A DNA stretch of 24,094 bases. Origin: Harryflintia acetispora. Lineage in GTDB: Bacteria; Bacillota; Clostridia; Oscillospirales; Ruminococcaceae. This document shows positions 7,437-14,718 of the stretch, one piece after another. Location of the stretch: contig SLUK01000017.1 in NCBI GenBank assembly GCA_004340125.1, positions 1-24,094 on the forward strand, given 5' to 3'. Each line of letters starts with the position of its first letter. Position 1 is the first letter of the stretch. The notes under the pieces are model-generated. The model searched no databases, was not told where the DNA came from, and saw nothing but the letters and a program-made list of their open reading frames with translations. The position numbers and the translations under genes were made by a program.

Positions 7437-9284
7437 TCAAAGGATTTTGGCTAAGGTTTCCCCGTCCAGTCCCACCGCCTGCATACACTGCTCGACGGTG
7501 CCCTGCGCGACCACCGGGTTTTCAATCGCCCGGTGGCAGAAATCGCCCTTCCAGCCCGTTTTGGCCAGTGCGGCGAGCAGATGCTCGCCGAGCGAGCCGC
7601 TCGCGGCGCTCTCCTCGATCATCACGATTTTGCCGGCCGCCCGCGCACTATCCAGCACCTCGCGCGGCAGCGGCCAGATTTTTTCAAGCAGCAGCACCCG
7701 GTAAGCGCGGCCCGCTATCCCGAGCGCCCCAAGGGCGTTGGCCGCCACCCGCCCATAGGTGATGAGCAGCCCCTGCTCCTCCCCCTTTGGGGGGATCTCG
7801 TAGTAGTCCCCACAGTCCTTTGCATTGTCCGGCAGCACCAGCGTCTGCCGCCCGCGCGGGTAGCGCACGGCGCAAAGCCCCTCCTCCTCATAGAGCGCGC
7901 GGCTGATGCAGCGGCGCAGCCCGTCATAGGTGGCGGGGGAATAGATGGCGCAGCTGGGCAGGCTGCAAAGAAAAGGTACGTCGAAGAGCCCTTGGTGGGT
8001 CTCGCCGTCCTCCCCGACCAGCCCCGCGCGGTCCACCCCCAGCACGAGGTGCACCCGCTCCAGGCAGCAGTCGTGCAGCAGCTGGTCGTAGGCCCGCTGC
8101 AGGAAGGAGGAATAGACCGCGAAGAAGGGGAGCATCCCCCCAACCCCCAGCGCCGCGCCGAAGACCACCGCATGGCTCTCGGCGATCCCCACATCGTAAA
8201 AACGCCCCTCGTCCCGAAAGCGGGTGGAGAAGTGGTGCAGCCCCGTGGCGTACTTCATCGCCGCCGTGATGGCCACGATCCGGCTGTCCCGCTCCCCCAG
8301 CTCGGTGAGGTGCAGCCCCATCTGCTCGCTGAACGAGTCGGCCGGCATATCGTTTTGCTGCTCCTTGCGCGGGTCGAACTTCGATACCCCGTGGAAGGCG
8401 CCGGGATTTTCCTCGGCCTGCTTGTAGCCCTTCCCCTTCTGGGTGTGCACATGGATGAGCACCGGCTCGTCCATCTGCCGCGCCCGCTCGAAGACGGCGC
8501 AGAGCTGGGGCAGGTTATGCCCCTCGACCGGGCCGAGATAGGTAAACCCCATGTCCTCAAAGAGGTTGGAGTTATAAAGCATGTTTTTGGCCGCGCCCTT
8601 GATGGCCGACAGCCCCCCGACCATCCCGCGCCCGACGAGCGGGATGGCTCCCAGGGTGCGCTCCACCCCGCTTTTGAGCTCGAAATACCCCTTGGTATTG
8701 CGGATCTTGGCCAGGTGGTGCGCAAAGGCCGAGACGTTTTTGGAGATGGACATCTCGTTGTCGTTGAGGATGACCACCAGGTTGGAAAGGGTCTCGTCGA
8801 CGTTGCTCAGCGCCTCGAAGGCGACGCCGGCAAACGCCCCGTCGCCGATCACGGCGATCGCCTTGCCCTCCTCGCCCCGCAGGCGCTTTGCCCGCGCCAG
8901 CCCGATGGCCGCCGAGATCGAGGTACTCGAATGCCCGGCGATGAAGGCGTCGTATTCGCTCTCGCCCCGCTTGGGGAAGCCGGAGAGCCCCCCGCTCTGG
9001 CGCAGGGTGGAAAAGCGCTCCCGCCGCCCGGTCAGGAGCTTATGGGTATAGCACTGATGCCCCACGTCGAAGACGATCCGGTCCTTTGGGCAGCTAAACA
9101 CCCGGTGCAGCGCGATGGTCAGCTCGACCACCCCCAAATTGGAGGCCAAGTGGCCTCCGGTGCGGGACACGGTGGTGATCAGCTTGTGGCGGATCTCCCC
9201 GGCCAGGACCGGAAGCTGCCTCGCATCCAGTCTTTTAACGTCCTGTGGGGAATTGATTTTATCTAAAAGCGCATACTGCTGCAT
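7437..9284 (-). CDS. dxs: 1-deoxy-D-xylulose-5-phosphate synthase
   Basis: Thiamine-diphosphate enzyme joining pyruvate and glyceraldehyde 3-phosphate, the first step of the MEP isoprenoid pathway. 615 residues. It shows FDVGHQCYTHKLLTG (about 72-86), the ThDP-binding GDGAFAGVAFEALSN block (about 145-160, GDG...N motif) and the transketolase pyrimidine-domain segment VDRAGLVGEDGETHQG (about 405-420), then a C-terminal transketolase domain. Start ATG 9284 is chosen because GGGAGG is 5 bases upstream; the upstream in-frame start at 9299 has no ribosome site. The gene sits with ispA (two genes upstream) in one operon, so MEP input and prenyl-chain formation are co-transcribed. Confidence 0.96.
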   Translation of the reverse strand: MQQYALLDKINSPQDVKRLDARQLPVLAGEIRHKLITTVSRTGGHLASNLGVVELTIALHRVFSCPKDRIVFDVGHQCYTHKLLTGRRERFSTLRQSGGLSGFPKRGESEYDAFIAGHSSTSISAAIGLARAKRLRGEEGKAIAVIGDGAFAGVAFEALSNVDETLSNLVVILNDNEMSISKNVSAFAHHLAKIRNTKGYFELKSGVERTLGAIPLVGRGMVGGLSAIKGAAKNMLYNSNLFEDMGFTYLGPVEGHNLPQLCAVFERARQMDEPVLIHVHTQKGKGYKQAEENPGAFHGVSKFDPRKEQQNDMPADSFSEQMGLHLTELGERDSRIVAITAAMKYATGLHHFSTRFRDEGRFYDVGIAESHAVVFGAALGVGGMLPFFAVYSSFLQRAYDQLLHDCCLERVHLVLGVDRAGLVGEDGETHQGLFDVPFLCSLPSCAIYSPATYDGLRRCISRALYEEEGLCAVRYPRGRQTLVLPDNAKDCGDYYEIPPKGEEQGLLITYGRVAANALGALGIAGRAYRVLLLEKIWPLPREVLDSARAAGKIVMIEESAASGSLGEHLLAALAKTGWKGDFCHRAIENPVVAQGTVEQCMQAVGLDGETLAKIL

Positions 9285-9327
9285 GACAGCCTCCCTCATT
9301 CGGGGTCCTTGGGCAGGGCCAGCCTTG

Positions 9328-9816
9328 TTAATTGACCGGAACGATCATTGCAATCAGGATTCCGAGCAGCGCGCCGCCGAGCACCTCGAGCGGCGTGTGG
9401 CCCAGGAATTCCTTGAGCTTCTTCTGGTCCGGGTTGGGCAGGCGGGTTTCGTCCTCCTCCTGCGCGCCGCTGACGTCCAGGAACTTGAAGCCGAAGACCA
9501 GCTTGTTAATCACCTTGGCCTGTTCCCCGGCCGAGCGGCGCACCCCCATCGCGTCGTACATCACCACCGCGGCGAAGGCCAGCGACAGCGCAAACTCGGG
9601 GGAGGAAAAGCCCACCTTGCGCGCCATGCCGATGGCGAGGCTGCACACCAGCGCCGAGTGGGAGCTTGGCATCCCGCCCGCGCCGAAGAGCCGCTCGAAG
9701 TTCCATCTCCCCGAGGTCAGATAGGTCAGTAGCGTCTTGAGCACCTGGGCGATCAGCCAGGAGAGAGCGCCCACATTGATCAGATAATTGCTGGTCAGCA
9801 TCCGTATTGCTTCCAT
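9328..9816 (-). CDS. Divergent PAP2 (DUF212) family membrane protein
   Basis: 162 residues, about four to five hydrophobic segments, so an integral membrane protein. The diagnostic segment GAGGMPSSHSALV (about 45-57) corresponds to the phosphatase-type SxxxH core of the divergent PAP2/DUF212 family. VVMYDAMGVRRSAGEQA and LGHTPLEVLGGALLGI are the other typical blocks. Its role is not firmly established; by analogy it may act on a lipid phosphate such as a prenyl phosphate, which would fit its place between ispA and dxs, but that is inference. Start ATG 9816 follows GGAGG by 5 bases. The gene is 77 bp from ispA and 43 bp from dxs. Confidence 0.88.
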   Translation of the reverse strand: MEAIRMLTSNYLINVGALSWLIAQVLKTLLTYLTSGRWNFERLFGAGGMPSSHSALVCSLAIGMARKVGFSSPEFALSLAFAAVVMYDAMGVRRSAGEQAKVINKLVFGFKFLDVSGAQEEDETRLPNPDQKKLKEFLGHTPLEVLGGALLGILIAMIVPVN

Positions 9817-9893
9817 GCAAACCTCCATACCGCCGCCGGCGGCCTTGTCCTTTGATCCGCCCCGAAGGGCAAAAAACATTTAAAAGCCGCGCT

Positions 9894-10796
9894 TTAGTGG
9901 GTGCGGCTGATCACCATCTCGGCCACGTCGTATAAGAACGGCTCCTCGATGTGCAGATCGTGCAGACACTTTTTGGCCTCCTGCACGCACTCCTGCGCCA
10001 TCTTGCGGGATTCCTCGACCCCGTAGAGCACCACATAGGTCGTCTTCCCGCTCGAGCGGTCGCTCCCCACCGGCTTGCCCAGCTCCTCGCTGGTGGCCGT
10101 CACGTCCAGGATGTCGTCCATGATCTGGAAGGCCAGCCCGATCTGGGCGGCATATTTTTCGCAGAGCTCGAGCTGCCCCTCGTCCATCCCGCCGGCGATC
10201 CCGCCCATCAGGCAGGCCGCCCGGATCAGCGCGCCGGTCTTGAGCGCGTGCAGGGTGCCCAGCACCTCGGGGGTCATCTGGCGGGTGTTCTCGAAGCGCA
10301 GATCGATCGCCTGCCCGCCGATCATCCCGTCGAGCCCGGCGCACTGTGCCAGGGTGAGCGCGCCGCGCACCCCGCGCTCGTAGCCCATGGCGGCATAGTC
10401 GCACTCGCGCAGCGCGTACTCGAAGGCGCGGGTGAGCAACGCATCACCGGCGAGCAGCGCGTTCGCCTCGCCGAAGCGCACATGGCAGGACGGCTTGCCC
10501 CGGCGCAGCTCGTCGTTGTCCATGCAGGGCAGGTCGTCGTGGATCAGGGAATAGGCGTGGATCATCTCGATCGCCGCGGCGAAGGGGACGGCCCGCTCAT
10601 ATTCGCCGCAGCCGAGGCGGCAAAGCTCCAGGCAGAGCATCCCGCGCAGCCGCTTGCCGCCGCCGAGGGTGCTGTAGCGCATGGCCTCCTGCACCACCCC
10701 GTAAAGGGTCTCCTCCTCGCTGCCGATGGCCCCCTCAAGGGCCGCCTCGATTTGCTCAATATAGCGCTGCTGCACGCTCATAAAATCATAAGACAA
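9894..10796 (-). CDS. ispA: Farnesyl/geranyl diphosphate synthase (polyprenyl synthetase)
   Basis: Condenses isopentenyl diphosphate with allylic diphosphates to C15 (or related) prenyl diphosphates. About 300 residues. The first Asp-rich motif DDLPCMDND (about 87-95, bacterial short-chain type) and the second DDILD (about 225) bind the Mg-diphosphate; GGGKRLRGML near residue 45 is also conserved. The start is uncertain. TTG at 10796 has AGGAGG 9 bases upstream, within the end of xseB; ATG at 10781 lacks a visible ribosome site. TTG is preferred. It follows xseB with essentially no gap. Confidence 0.94.
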   Translation of the reverse strand: MSYDFMSVQQRYIEQIEAALEGAIGSEEETLYGVVQEAMRYSTLGGGKRLRGMLCLELCRLGCGEYERAVPFAAAIEMIHAYSLIHDDLPCMDNDELRRGKPSCHVRFGEANALLAGDALLTRAFEYALRECDYAAMGYERGVRGALTLAQCAGLDGMIGGQAIDLRFENTRQMTPEVLGTLHALKTGALIRAACLMGGIAGGMDEGQLELCEKYAAQIGLAFQIMDDILDVTATSEELGKPVGSDRSSGKTTYVVLYGVEESRKMAQECVQEAKKCLHDLHIEEPFLYDVAEMVISRTH

Positions 10797-10797
10797 T

Positions 10798-11004
10798 TTA
10801 CGCTTCCTCCTCTTTTTGCGCCGCTTCAACCTGCTCGATCCTGAGCTTGGCGCGCTCGATCATCTTCTGGCACTGGGCGATCAGCTTGACGCTCTCGCCA
10901 TAAATTTTGATGCTCTCGTCCAGGCTGACGTCGGGCGAGGAGAGGGCCTGCGCATAGCCCTCCAGCTTCTCGAGCGCCTGCTCGAAGGAAATTTTTTCGG
11001 CCAT
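10798..11004 (-). CDS. xseB: Exodeoxyribonuclease VII small subunit
   Basis: 68-residue helical partner of XseA; together they degrade single-stranded DNA to oligonucleotides. The sequence SFEQALEKLEGYAQAL and the heptad-rich SLDESIKIYGESVKLI are typical of the family. ATG 11004 is chosen because GGAGG, lying inside the last codons of xseA, is 8 bases upstream. It begins 4 bp past the xseA stop, so translation is probably coupled. Cytosolic. Confidence 0.93.
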   Translation of the reverse strand: MAEKISFEQALEKLEGYAQALSSPDVSLDESIKIYGESVKLIAQCQKMIERAKLRIEQVEAAQKEEEA

Positions 11005-11008
11005 CTGC

Positions 11009-12235
11009 TTATCCTCCAAGCCCTGTGCGGGCCTTCGTTTTCTTGATTTCCTCCACCGTCAGCGAGAGCTGCCCGTCCGCCAAAAAGGCGGTCAGCGCAT
11101 CGCCGCGCCGCACCTGCGACACTGAACGCACGCCCTCCCCTTCCTTTTTTAACACGCTGTAGCCGCGCGCGAGGGTGCGCATGGGCGAAAGGGACTCGAT
11201 CAGCGCGCCCTGCGCATGCAGGCGCTCCCACCGCAGCCGCAGCTGCTGCGCCATCTGCGCGCGCAGCCGCTCCCCGAGCGAATCGACGCGCTGCTGGGCC
11301 TCCCGCAGCCGCGCCATCGGCGCGTGGGAATGTGCGAGCGCCGCCGCGTTTTGCAGCCGGGACTCGTATCCTTTGAGCTTGCGCCCGAGCGTGTCGCCCA
11401 TCGACGCCTCCAGGTTCCCCAGTAAAAAGCAGACCTCCCGCACGTCGGGAACCGCCAGCTCGGCGGCCGCCGAGGGGGTGGGCGCGCGCAGGTCGGCGAC
11501 AAAGTCGCAGATGGTGTAATCGGTCTCGTGGCCCACCGCCGAGATGACCGGCACCGGGCAACGGTAGATCTCCCGGGCGAGGGCCTCGTCGTTGAAGCAG
11601 AAGAGATCCTCGAAGGAGCCCCCGCCCCGCCCGACGATGATCAGCTCGCTTTTCCCCTCGCCGGTCAGGGCGCGTAGCGCCGCGATGATCGAGCCGGCGG
11701 CCCCGTCCCCCTGCACGGTGGCCGGGGCGAAGCGCACCTCGCACAGCGGCCAGCGCCTTGAGAGGATATTGATCATATCCTGCACCGCAGCGCCGGTCGG
11801 GGAGGTGACGATCCCGACCGTCTGCGGATAGCGCGGCAGCTCCCTCTTGCGCGCCTCGTCAAAGAGCCCCTCCTTCGAGAGCTTCGCCTTGAGCTGCTCG
11901 AAGGCGAGATACAGCGCCCCGGCCCCGTCCGGGAACATCTCCCGCACGTAGACCTGGTAGCTGCCGTCCCGCTCGTAGAGCGAAACCGAGCAGCGCACCA
12001 CCACCTTCATCCCGTCCGCGGGCAGGAAGCGCAGCGACTGCGCGTTGGAGCGGAACATCACCGCGTGGACGGCCGCGTCCTTGTCCTTGAGCACGAAGTA
12101 GAAGTGCCCCGAGCGGTAGTGGTTATTAAAATTGGAAATCTCCCCCGACAGCAGGAGGTCCTGCAGCCGGTAATCCTCATCCAGCCGCGCCTTGACGTAG
12201 CGGTTGAGCTGGGAGACGGTGATGGTCGTGTTCAT
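11009..12235 (-). CDS. xseA: Exodeoxyribonuclease VII large subunit
   Basis: Catalytic subunit of exonuclease VII, 408 residues. An N-terminal OB-fold for ssDNA binding (about 1-100) includes VSQLNRYVKARLDEDYRLQD, GEISNFNNHYRSGHFYFVLKD and MFRSNAQSL. The catalytic domain (about 120-310) includes GIVTSPTGAAVQDMI, the conserved GRGGGSFEDLFCFNDE and SAVGHETDYTICDFVADLRAPTPSAAAE. A helical C-terminal region follows. The ATG at 12235 overlaps the TGA of the upstream TsaD-like gene (ATGA), showing translational coupling. Confidence 0.96.
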   Translation of the reverse strand: MNTTITVSQLNRYVKARLDEDYRLQDLLLSGEISNFNNHYRSGHFYFVLKDKDAAVHAVMFRSNAQSLRFLPADGMKVVVRCSVSLYERDGSYQVYVREMFPDGAGALYLAFEQLKAKLSKEGLFDEARKRELPRYPQTVGIVTSPTGAAVQDMINILSRRWPLCEVRFAPATVQGDGAAGSIIAALRALTGEGKSELIIVGRGGGSFEDLFCFNDEALAREIYRCPVPVISAVGHETDYTICDFVADLRAPTPSAAAELAVPDVREVCFLLGNLEASMGDTLGRKLKGYESRLQNAAALAHSHAPMARLREAQQRVDSLGERLRAQMAQQLRLRWERLHAQGALIESLSPMRTLARGYSVLKKEGEGVRSVSQVRRGDALTAFLADGQLSLTVEEIKKTKARTGLGG

Positions 12236-13167
12236 GCGATCCCTTTCCTCTCGTGCCAAAAGCGGGTGAGCACCGCGATCCCCGCGGCGTTGTCCGAGGA
12301 GAATTCGGGCGCGGCGAAGGCGCCGCCCTCACGCTCCAGTACCGGGCGCAGGAAGAGGCTGGACATCACCCCGCCCGCGTAGACCACCGGCAGGTCGCCG
12401 AAGCGAAGGCGGGCGTTTTCTGCCATGCGGCGCGCCACCGCCAGGATATACGAGAGGCAGTGCGCGGCGACCTCCTCGGGCGGCGCGCCCCTTTGCAGCA
12501 GCGCGGCGCACTGGTTTTCGACCCCCGACAGGCTGGCGTCCTCCCCCTTGAAGACGGGGCGCAGCGCCTTCGGCTCCCCGAAGCGCAGGGCCAGCTCGCT
12601 GAGCTTCGGCCCCGCCGGGAAGCCAAGCCCGAGCATTTTGCCCACCCGGTCGACGGCCTGTCCGGCTTTGAGGTCCAGCGAGGTGGCCGCGAGTTCGATT
12701 CGCAGCGGCTCCCCCGGCGAAACGAGCAGGCAGTCGGTGGTGCCGCCCGAAAAATGAAAGCAGATGAATCTTTTTTCCATCAAATCGAGCCGTCCGGACG
12801 AATAGAGCGCCGCCGCGACATGCCCGGCCTGGTGGGAGAAGGAATAGACCGGGACGCCAAAGGCCGCGCCCAGTATGCGCGCGGCGCCCGACCCGCAAAG
12901 GAAGCAGGGCATGTAGGAGCCCTCGGCGTCCCGGGGCCTCACCGAAGCGCCCACCGCCGTGAGCGGCGCCCGCCGCTCGCCAAAGCAGGCCTCGATCATC
13001 TCGGGGAGCTGGCGGGTGTGCTCGAAAACCGCGTCGCTCTGGCGCAGCCCGAGCTGGCCCTCCCGCACCGGGAGCAGCCTCTTATGCTGGACGAGGGCGC
13101 CCGTCCCCGACAGGAGCGCCGCCGAGGTGGTGTAGTTGCTGGTGTCGATCCCGAAATACAGCGCCAC
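12232..13167 (-). CDS. TsaD/Kae1-like protein (paralogue of the tRNA t6A enzyme)
   Basis: 311 residues of the ASKHA-fold TsaD/Kae1 family. It shows the N-terminal phosphate loop GIDTSNYTTS, a SHQAGH segment (about 111-116, the family's metal-binding HxxxH), SGGTTDCLLV and the C-terminal VYAGGVMSSLFLRP. It is shorter than canonical TsaD and has an atypical N-terminus (ALYFGIDTSNYTT instead of ILGIETSCDET), so it is more likely the clostridial paralogue commonly encoded before xseA than the tRNA-modifying enzyme. Its substrate is unknown. The start is GTG at 13167 after GGGAGGAGGGGAGCC. It is the first gene of the operon, 60 bp after the promoter at 13230-13258, and overlaps xseA by 4 bp. Confidence 0.85.
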   Translation of the reverse strand: MALYFGIDTSNYTTSAALLSGTGALVQHKRLLPVREGQLGLRQSDAVFEHTRQLPEMIEACFGERRAPLTAVGASVRPRDAEGSYMPCFLCGSGAARILGAAFGVPVYSFSHQAGHVAAALYSSGRLDLMEKRFICFHFSGGTTDCLLVSPGEPLRIELAATSLDLKAGQAVDRVGKMLGLGFPAGPKLSELALRFGEPKALRPVFKGEDASLSGVENQCAALLQRGAPPEEVAAHCLSYILAVARRMAENARLRFGDLPVVYAGGVMSSLFLRPVLEREGGAFAAPEFSSDNAAGIAVLTRFWHERKGIA

Positions 13168-13229
13168 GGCTCCCCTCCTCCCGTGCGGATATGATAATTA
13201 TGCACCTGTTTGCATACCGCTATTGCTTT

Positions 13230-13258
13230 ATTTTAGCATATTCTCTTTGTATATTCAA
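13230..13258 (-). promoter_or_regulatory. SigA promoter of the TsaD-like/xseA...recN operon
   Basis: TTGAAT (13253-13258), a 17-bp spacer, TAAAAT (13230-13235) on the minus strand, in an AT-rich island between GC-rich genes. It is the only convincing promoter before the ten-gene leftward operon ending at recN. Confidence 0.75.
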
Positions 13259-13280
13259 ACCATTTTGCATAAATTTTCGA

Positions 13281-13316
13281 GCAAAAAGAAACCGCCCGCA
13301 CCATTGTGCAGGCGGG
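13281..13316 (-). terminator. Terminator after the DUF4830 gene
   Basis: On the minus strand CCGCCTGCAC, short loop, GTGCGGGCGG is followed by TTTCTTTTTG. It starts just past the stop at 13322 and lies upstream of the operon promoter at 13230. Confidence 0.85.
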
Positions 13317-13321
13317 CCCGT

Positions 13322-13816
13322 TCAGCCGTCGTAACGCAGGCCGTGCATGAAGCCGTCGAGCGCCAGGGAGCATACGTCGCCGCCGACCACCTTGCTTTCG
13401 GCCACCAGGAGATTGAGGCGCACCTCGTCGCCGCAGTCGGGGTAATTGACGACCCGGTAGGTGTACCGTTTGACCTGCTTTCCCCGGTATCGGCTCAGGT
13501 CCAGGCCCTGCGACTTCTGGATTTCATTGTAATTCTCATAGACCTCGTCGAACTCCTTGGGCACGACCACATCCATGATCTCGCAGGGCTCCTCCTCCAC
13601 CTCCCAGCCGAACTGGGCGATGAAGTTCAGCCGCTCCTGGTTGGTGGCGACGGTATAATTCTTGACCACCGCGCCGCTGCTGCTGATCGAGACCGGGACT
13701 TCGGCGCGGCGCTGGGAGAGCACCCCCATCACCGCCACCGCAAGCACCAGGATTCCCGCCGCGCTGCACAAAATGGACAGCAGGCGTTTATTCAGACGAA
13801 AGGACATCAAAAGCAT
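13322..13816 (-). CDS. DUF4830 domain protein, membrane-anchored
   Basis: 164 residues. An N-terminal membrane anchor (about residues 12-33, LLSILCSAAGILVLAVAVMGVL) is followed by an extracytoplasmic domain. The stretch LNFIAQFGWEVEEEPCEI, the segment VPKEFDEVYENYNEIQKSQG, DLSRYRGKQVKRYTYRV and the ending GGDVCSLALDGFMHGL match the DUF4830 family of Clostridia as I recall it. Function unknown. ATG 13816 is chosen because GGAGG lies 7 bases upstream; the ATG at 13849 has no ribosome site. Single-gene unit with its own terminator. Confidence 0.85.
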   Translation of the reverse strand: MLLMSFRLNKRLLSILCSAAGILVLAVAVMGVLSQRRAEVPVSISSSGAVVKNYTVATNQERLNFIAQFGWEVEEEPCEIMDVVVPKEFDEVYENYNEIQKSQGLDLSRYRGKQVKRYTYRVVNYPDCGDEVRLNLLVAESKVVGGDVCSLALDGFMHGLRYDG

Positions 13817-13953
13817 AGTGAAACCTCCAACCCCGAACGTTATCCCCAAGGGCGCGTATTCGCCTTTAATTGCCGCGCCCCTTACATGTCCCCAAGACAG
13901 CTGGGTCCTACCCTCATCTATATGCCCCCGTCCCCCGTTTTAACCCTGAAAAT

Positions 13954-13985
13954 GCAAAACGGCGGGTTATTCCCCGCCGTTTTGC
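13954..13985 (-). terminator. Hairpin between trxA and the DUF4830 gene
   Basis: A perfect 13-bp stem (GCAAAACGGCGGG, loop of 6) lies between the two leftward genes. The AAAA/TTTT ends allow termination in either direction. It is taken as the trxA terminator. A second weaker GC hairpin is at about 14046-14066. Confidence 0.6.
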
Positions 13986-14082
13986 TTATACTCATGAAAA
14001 GATCCGATCCCGTGGGCGGAGCCTTTCCCCGCCGTCATCTTGCCGAAAGCCCCGGGCGGGCTTCCCTACCGGGAATTGCCTG

Positions 14083-14400
14083 CTATTTTGCCTGCGCGAG
14101 CAGGGAAACCAGTTTGTCCTTCGAGGTGAAGCCCACCGAGCGGGCAACCTCCTTGCCGTCTTTGAGCACCACCACGGTCGGTATGCTCATCACCCCAAAC
14201 TTCTGGGCGACGGCCGGATTCTCGTCGATATTCACCTTGCCGATCAGGGTCCCGTCGGTAATTTCGCCGGCAAGCTGCTCCACGATGGGACCGAGCATCT
14301 TGCACGGGCCGCACCAGTCGGCATAGAAATCGACCAGGGCTGTGACGCCCTGCTCCTCCGCCTGCTGGAAGGTTTCTTCGGTCCAATGCTGTAACGCCAT
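14083..14400 (-). CDS. trxA: Thioredoxin
   Basis: 105-residue cytosolic thiol-disulfide oxidoreductase. The active site WCGPC has cysteines at residues 30 and 33 within VDFYADWCGPCKMLGP. The cis-proline loop is in FGVMSIPTVVVLKDG, then a C-terminal KLVSLLAQAK helix. ATG 14400 is chosen because GGAGG is 8 bases upstream. Its upstream DNA is the distal side of inverton 3, whose promoter as assembled points at trxA. A modest promoter of its own (TTGCGG-17-TATTTA, about 14456-14484) may also serve. The relation to the inverton suggests the switch could alter trxA expression, weakened by a hairpin at 14506-14532. Confidence 0.95.
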   Translation of the reverse strand: MALQHWTEETFQQAEEQGVTALVDFYADWCGPCKMLGPIVEQLAGEITDGTLIGKVNIDENPAVAQKFGVMSIPTVVVLKDGKEVARSVGFTSKDKLVSLLAQAK

Positions 14401-14505
14401 TGACTCTTCCTCCTTTTGCACATTCATGTTCCATTCTATTATTTGTAGCATAGCAGGTAAATATGACTATTTTTTGAAGCCCGCAAAAATCCTTAAAATT
14501 AAAAT

Positions 14506-14692
14506 GACCCGTAGAAATACTTTCTTTGGGCCATCGAATCGTTCAAATTGGTAAAACCTGTATATCGGCTCTCCAGCCGCTTCCAGATTTGTCCTAATTA
14601 TATCCTATTTTGTCACCTTTTTCAAGGGAATCCGGCAAATTGGACCGGTCTCCCGCTGGATCCAAGACCGACAGAAAGTATTTCTATCGGTC
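14506..14692. other. Inverton 3: invertible promoter module
   Basis: The gene-side site is 14666-14692 (plus: arm GACCGACAGA, spacer AAGTATT, arm TCTATCGGTC). The distal site is 14506-14532 (minus: arm GGCCCAAAGA, spacer AAGTATT, arm TCTACGGGTC). Spacers are identical and inverted. The inner segment is 133 bp and its promoter points left, away from the secreted-protein gene whose ATG (14719) is 26 bp past the gene-side site. The -10 box is 64 bp from the distal site, as in the other two. Arms at this locus are more diverged than in 1 and 2. Both sites are followed by T-rich DNA and could fold as leaky terminators. This module plus flanks is all that fills the 14401-14718 gap. Confidence 0.82.
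14597..14625 (-). promoter_or_regulatory. SigA-type promoter inside inverton 3, pointing at trxA
   Basis: TTGAAA (14620-14625), 17 bp, TATAAT (14597-14602) on the minus strand, in the context ATAGGATATAATTAGGAC shared with the other two inverton promoters. As assembled it reads left through the distal site toward trxA; after inversion it would read into the gene at 14719. Confidence 0.83.
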
Positions 14693-14718
14693 TTTCTTAT
14701 TCTAAAGGAGGCTTCCCC

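Noticed and set aside
12253..13194. A 313-codon plus-strand frame opposite the TsaD-like gene
   Set aside because: Shadow of a GC-rich gene, rich in Arg/Gly/Ala, with no start signal. The same holds for the long plus-strand frames at 4144-5112, 6636-7265, 7533-9266 and 9951-10844.
14548..14718. Longer start for the secreted protein at 14719
   Set aside because: The upstream frame crosses the recombination site and lacks a signal peptide and ribosome site. ATG 14719 has both.
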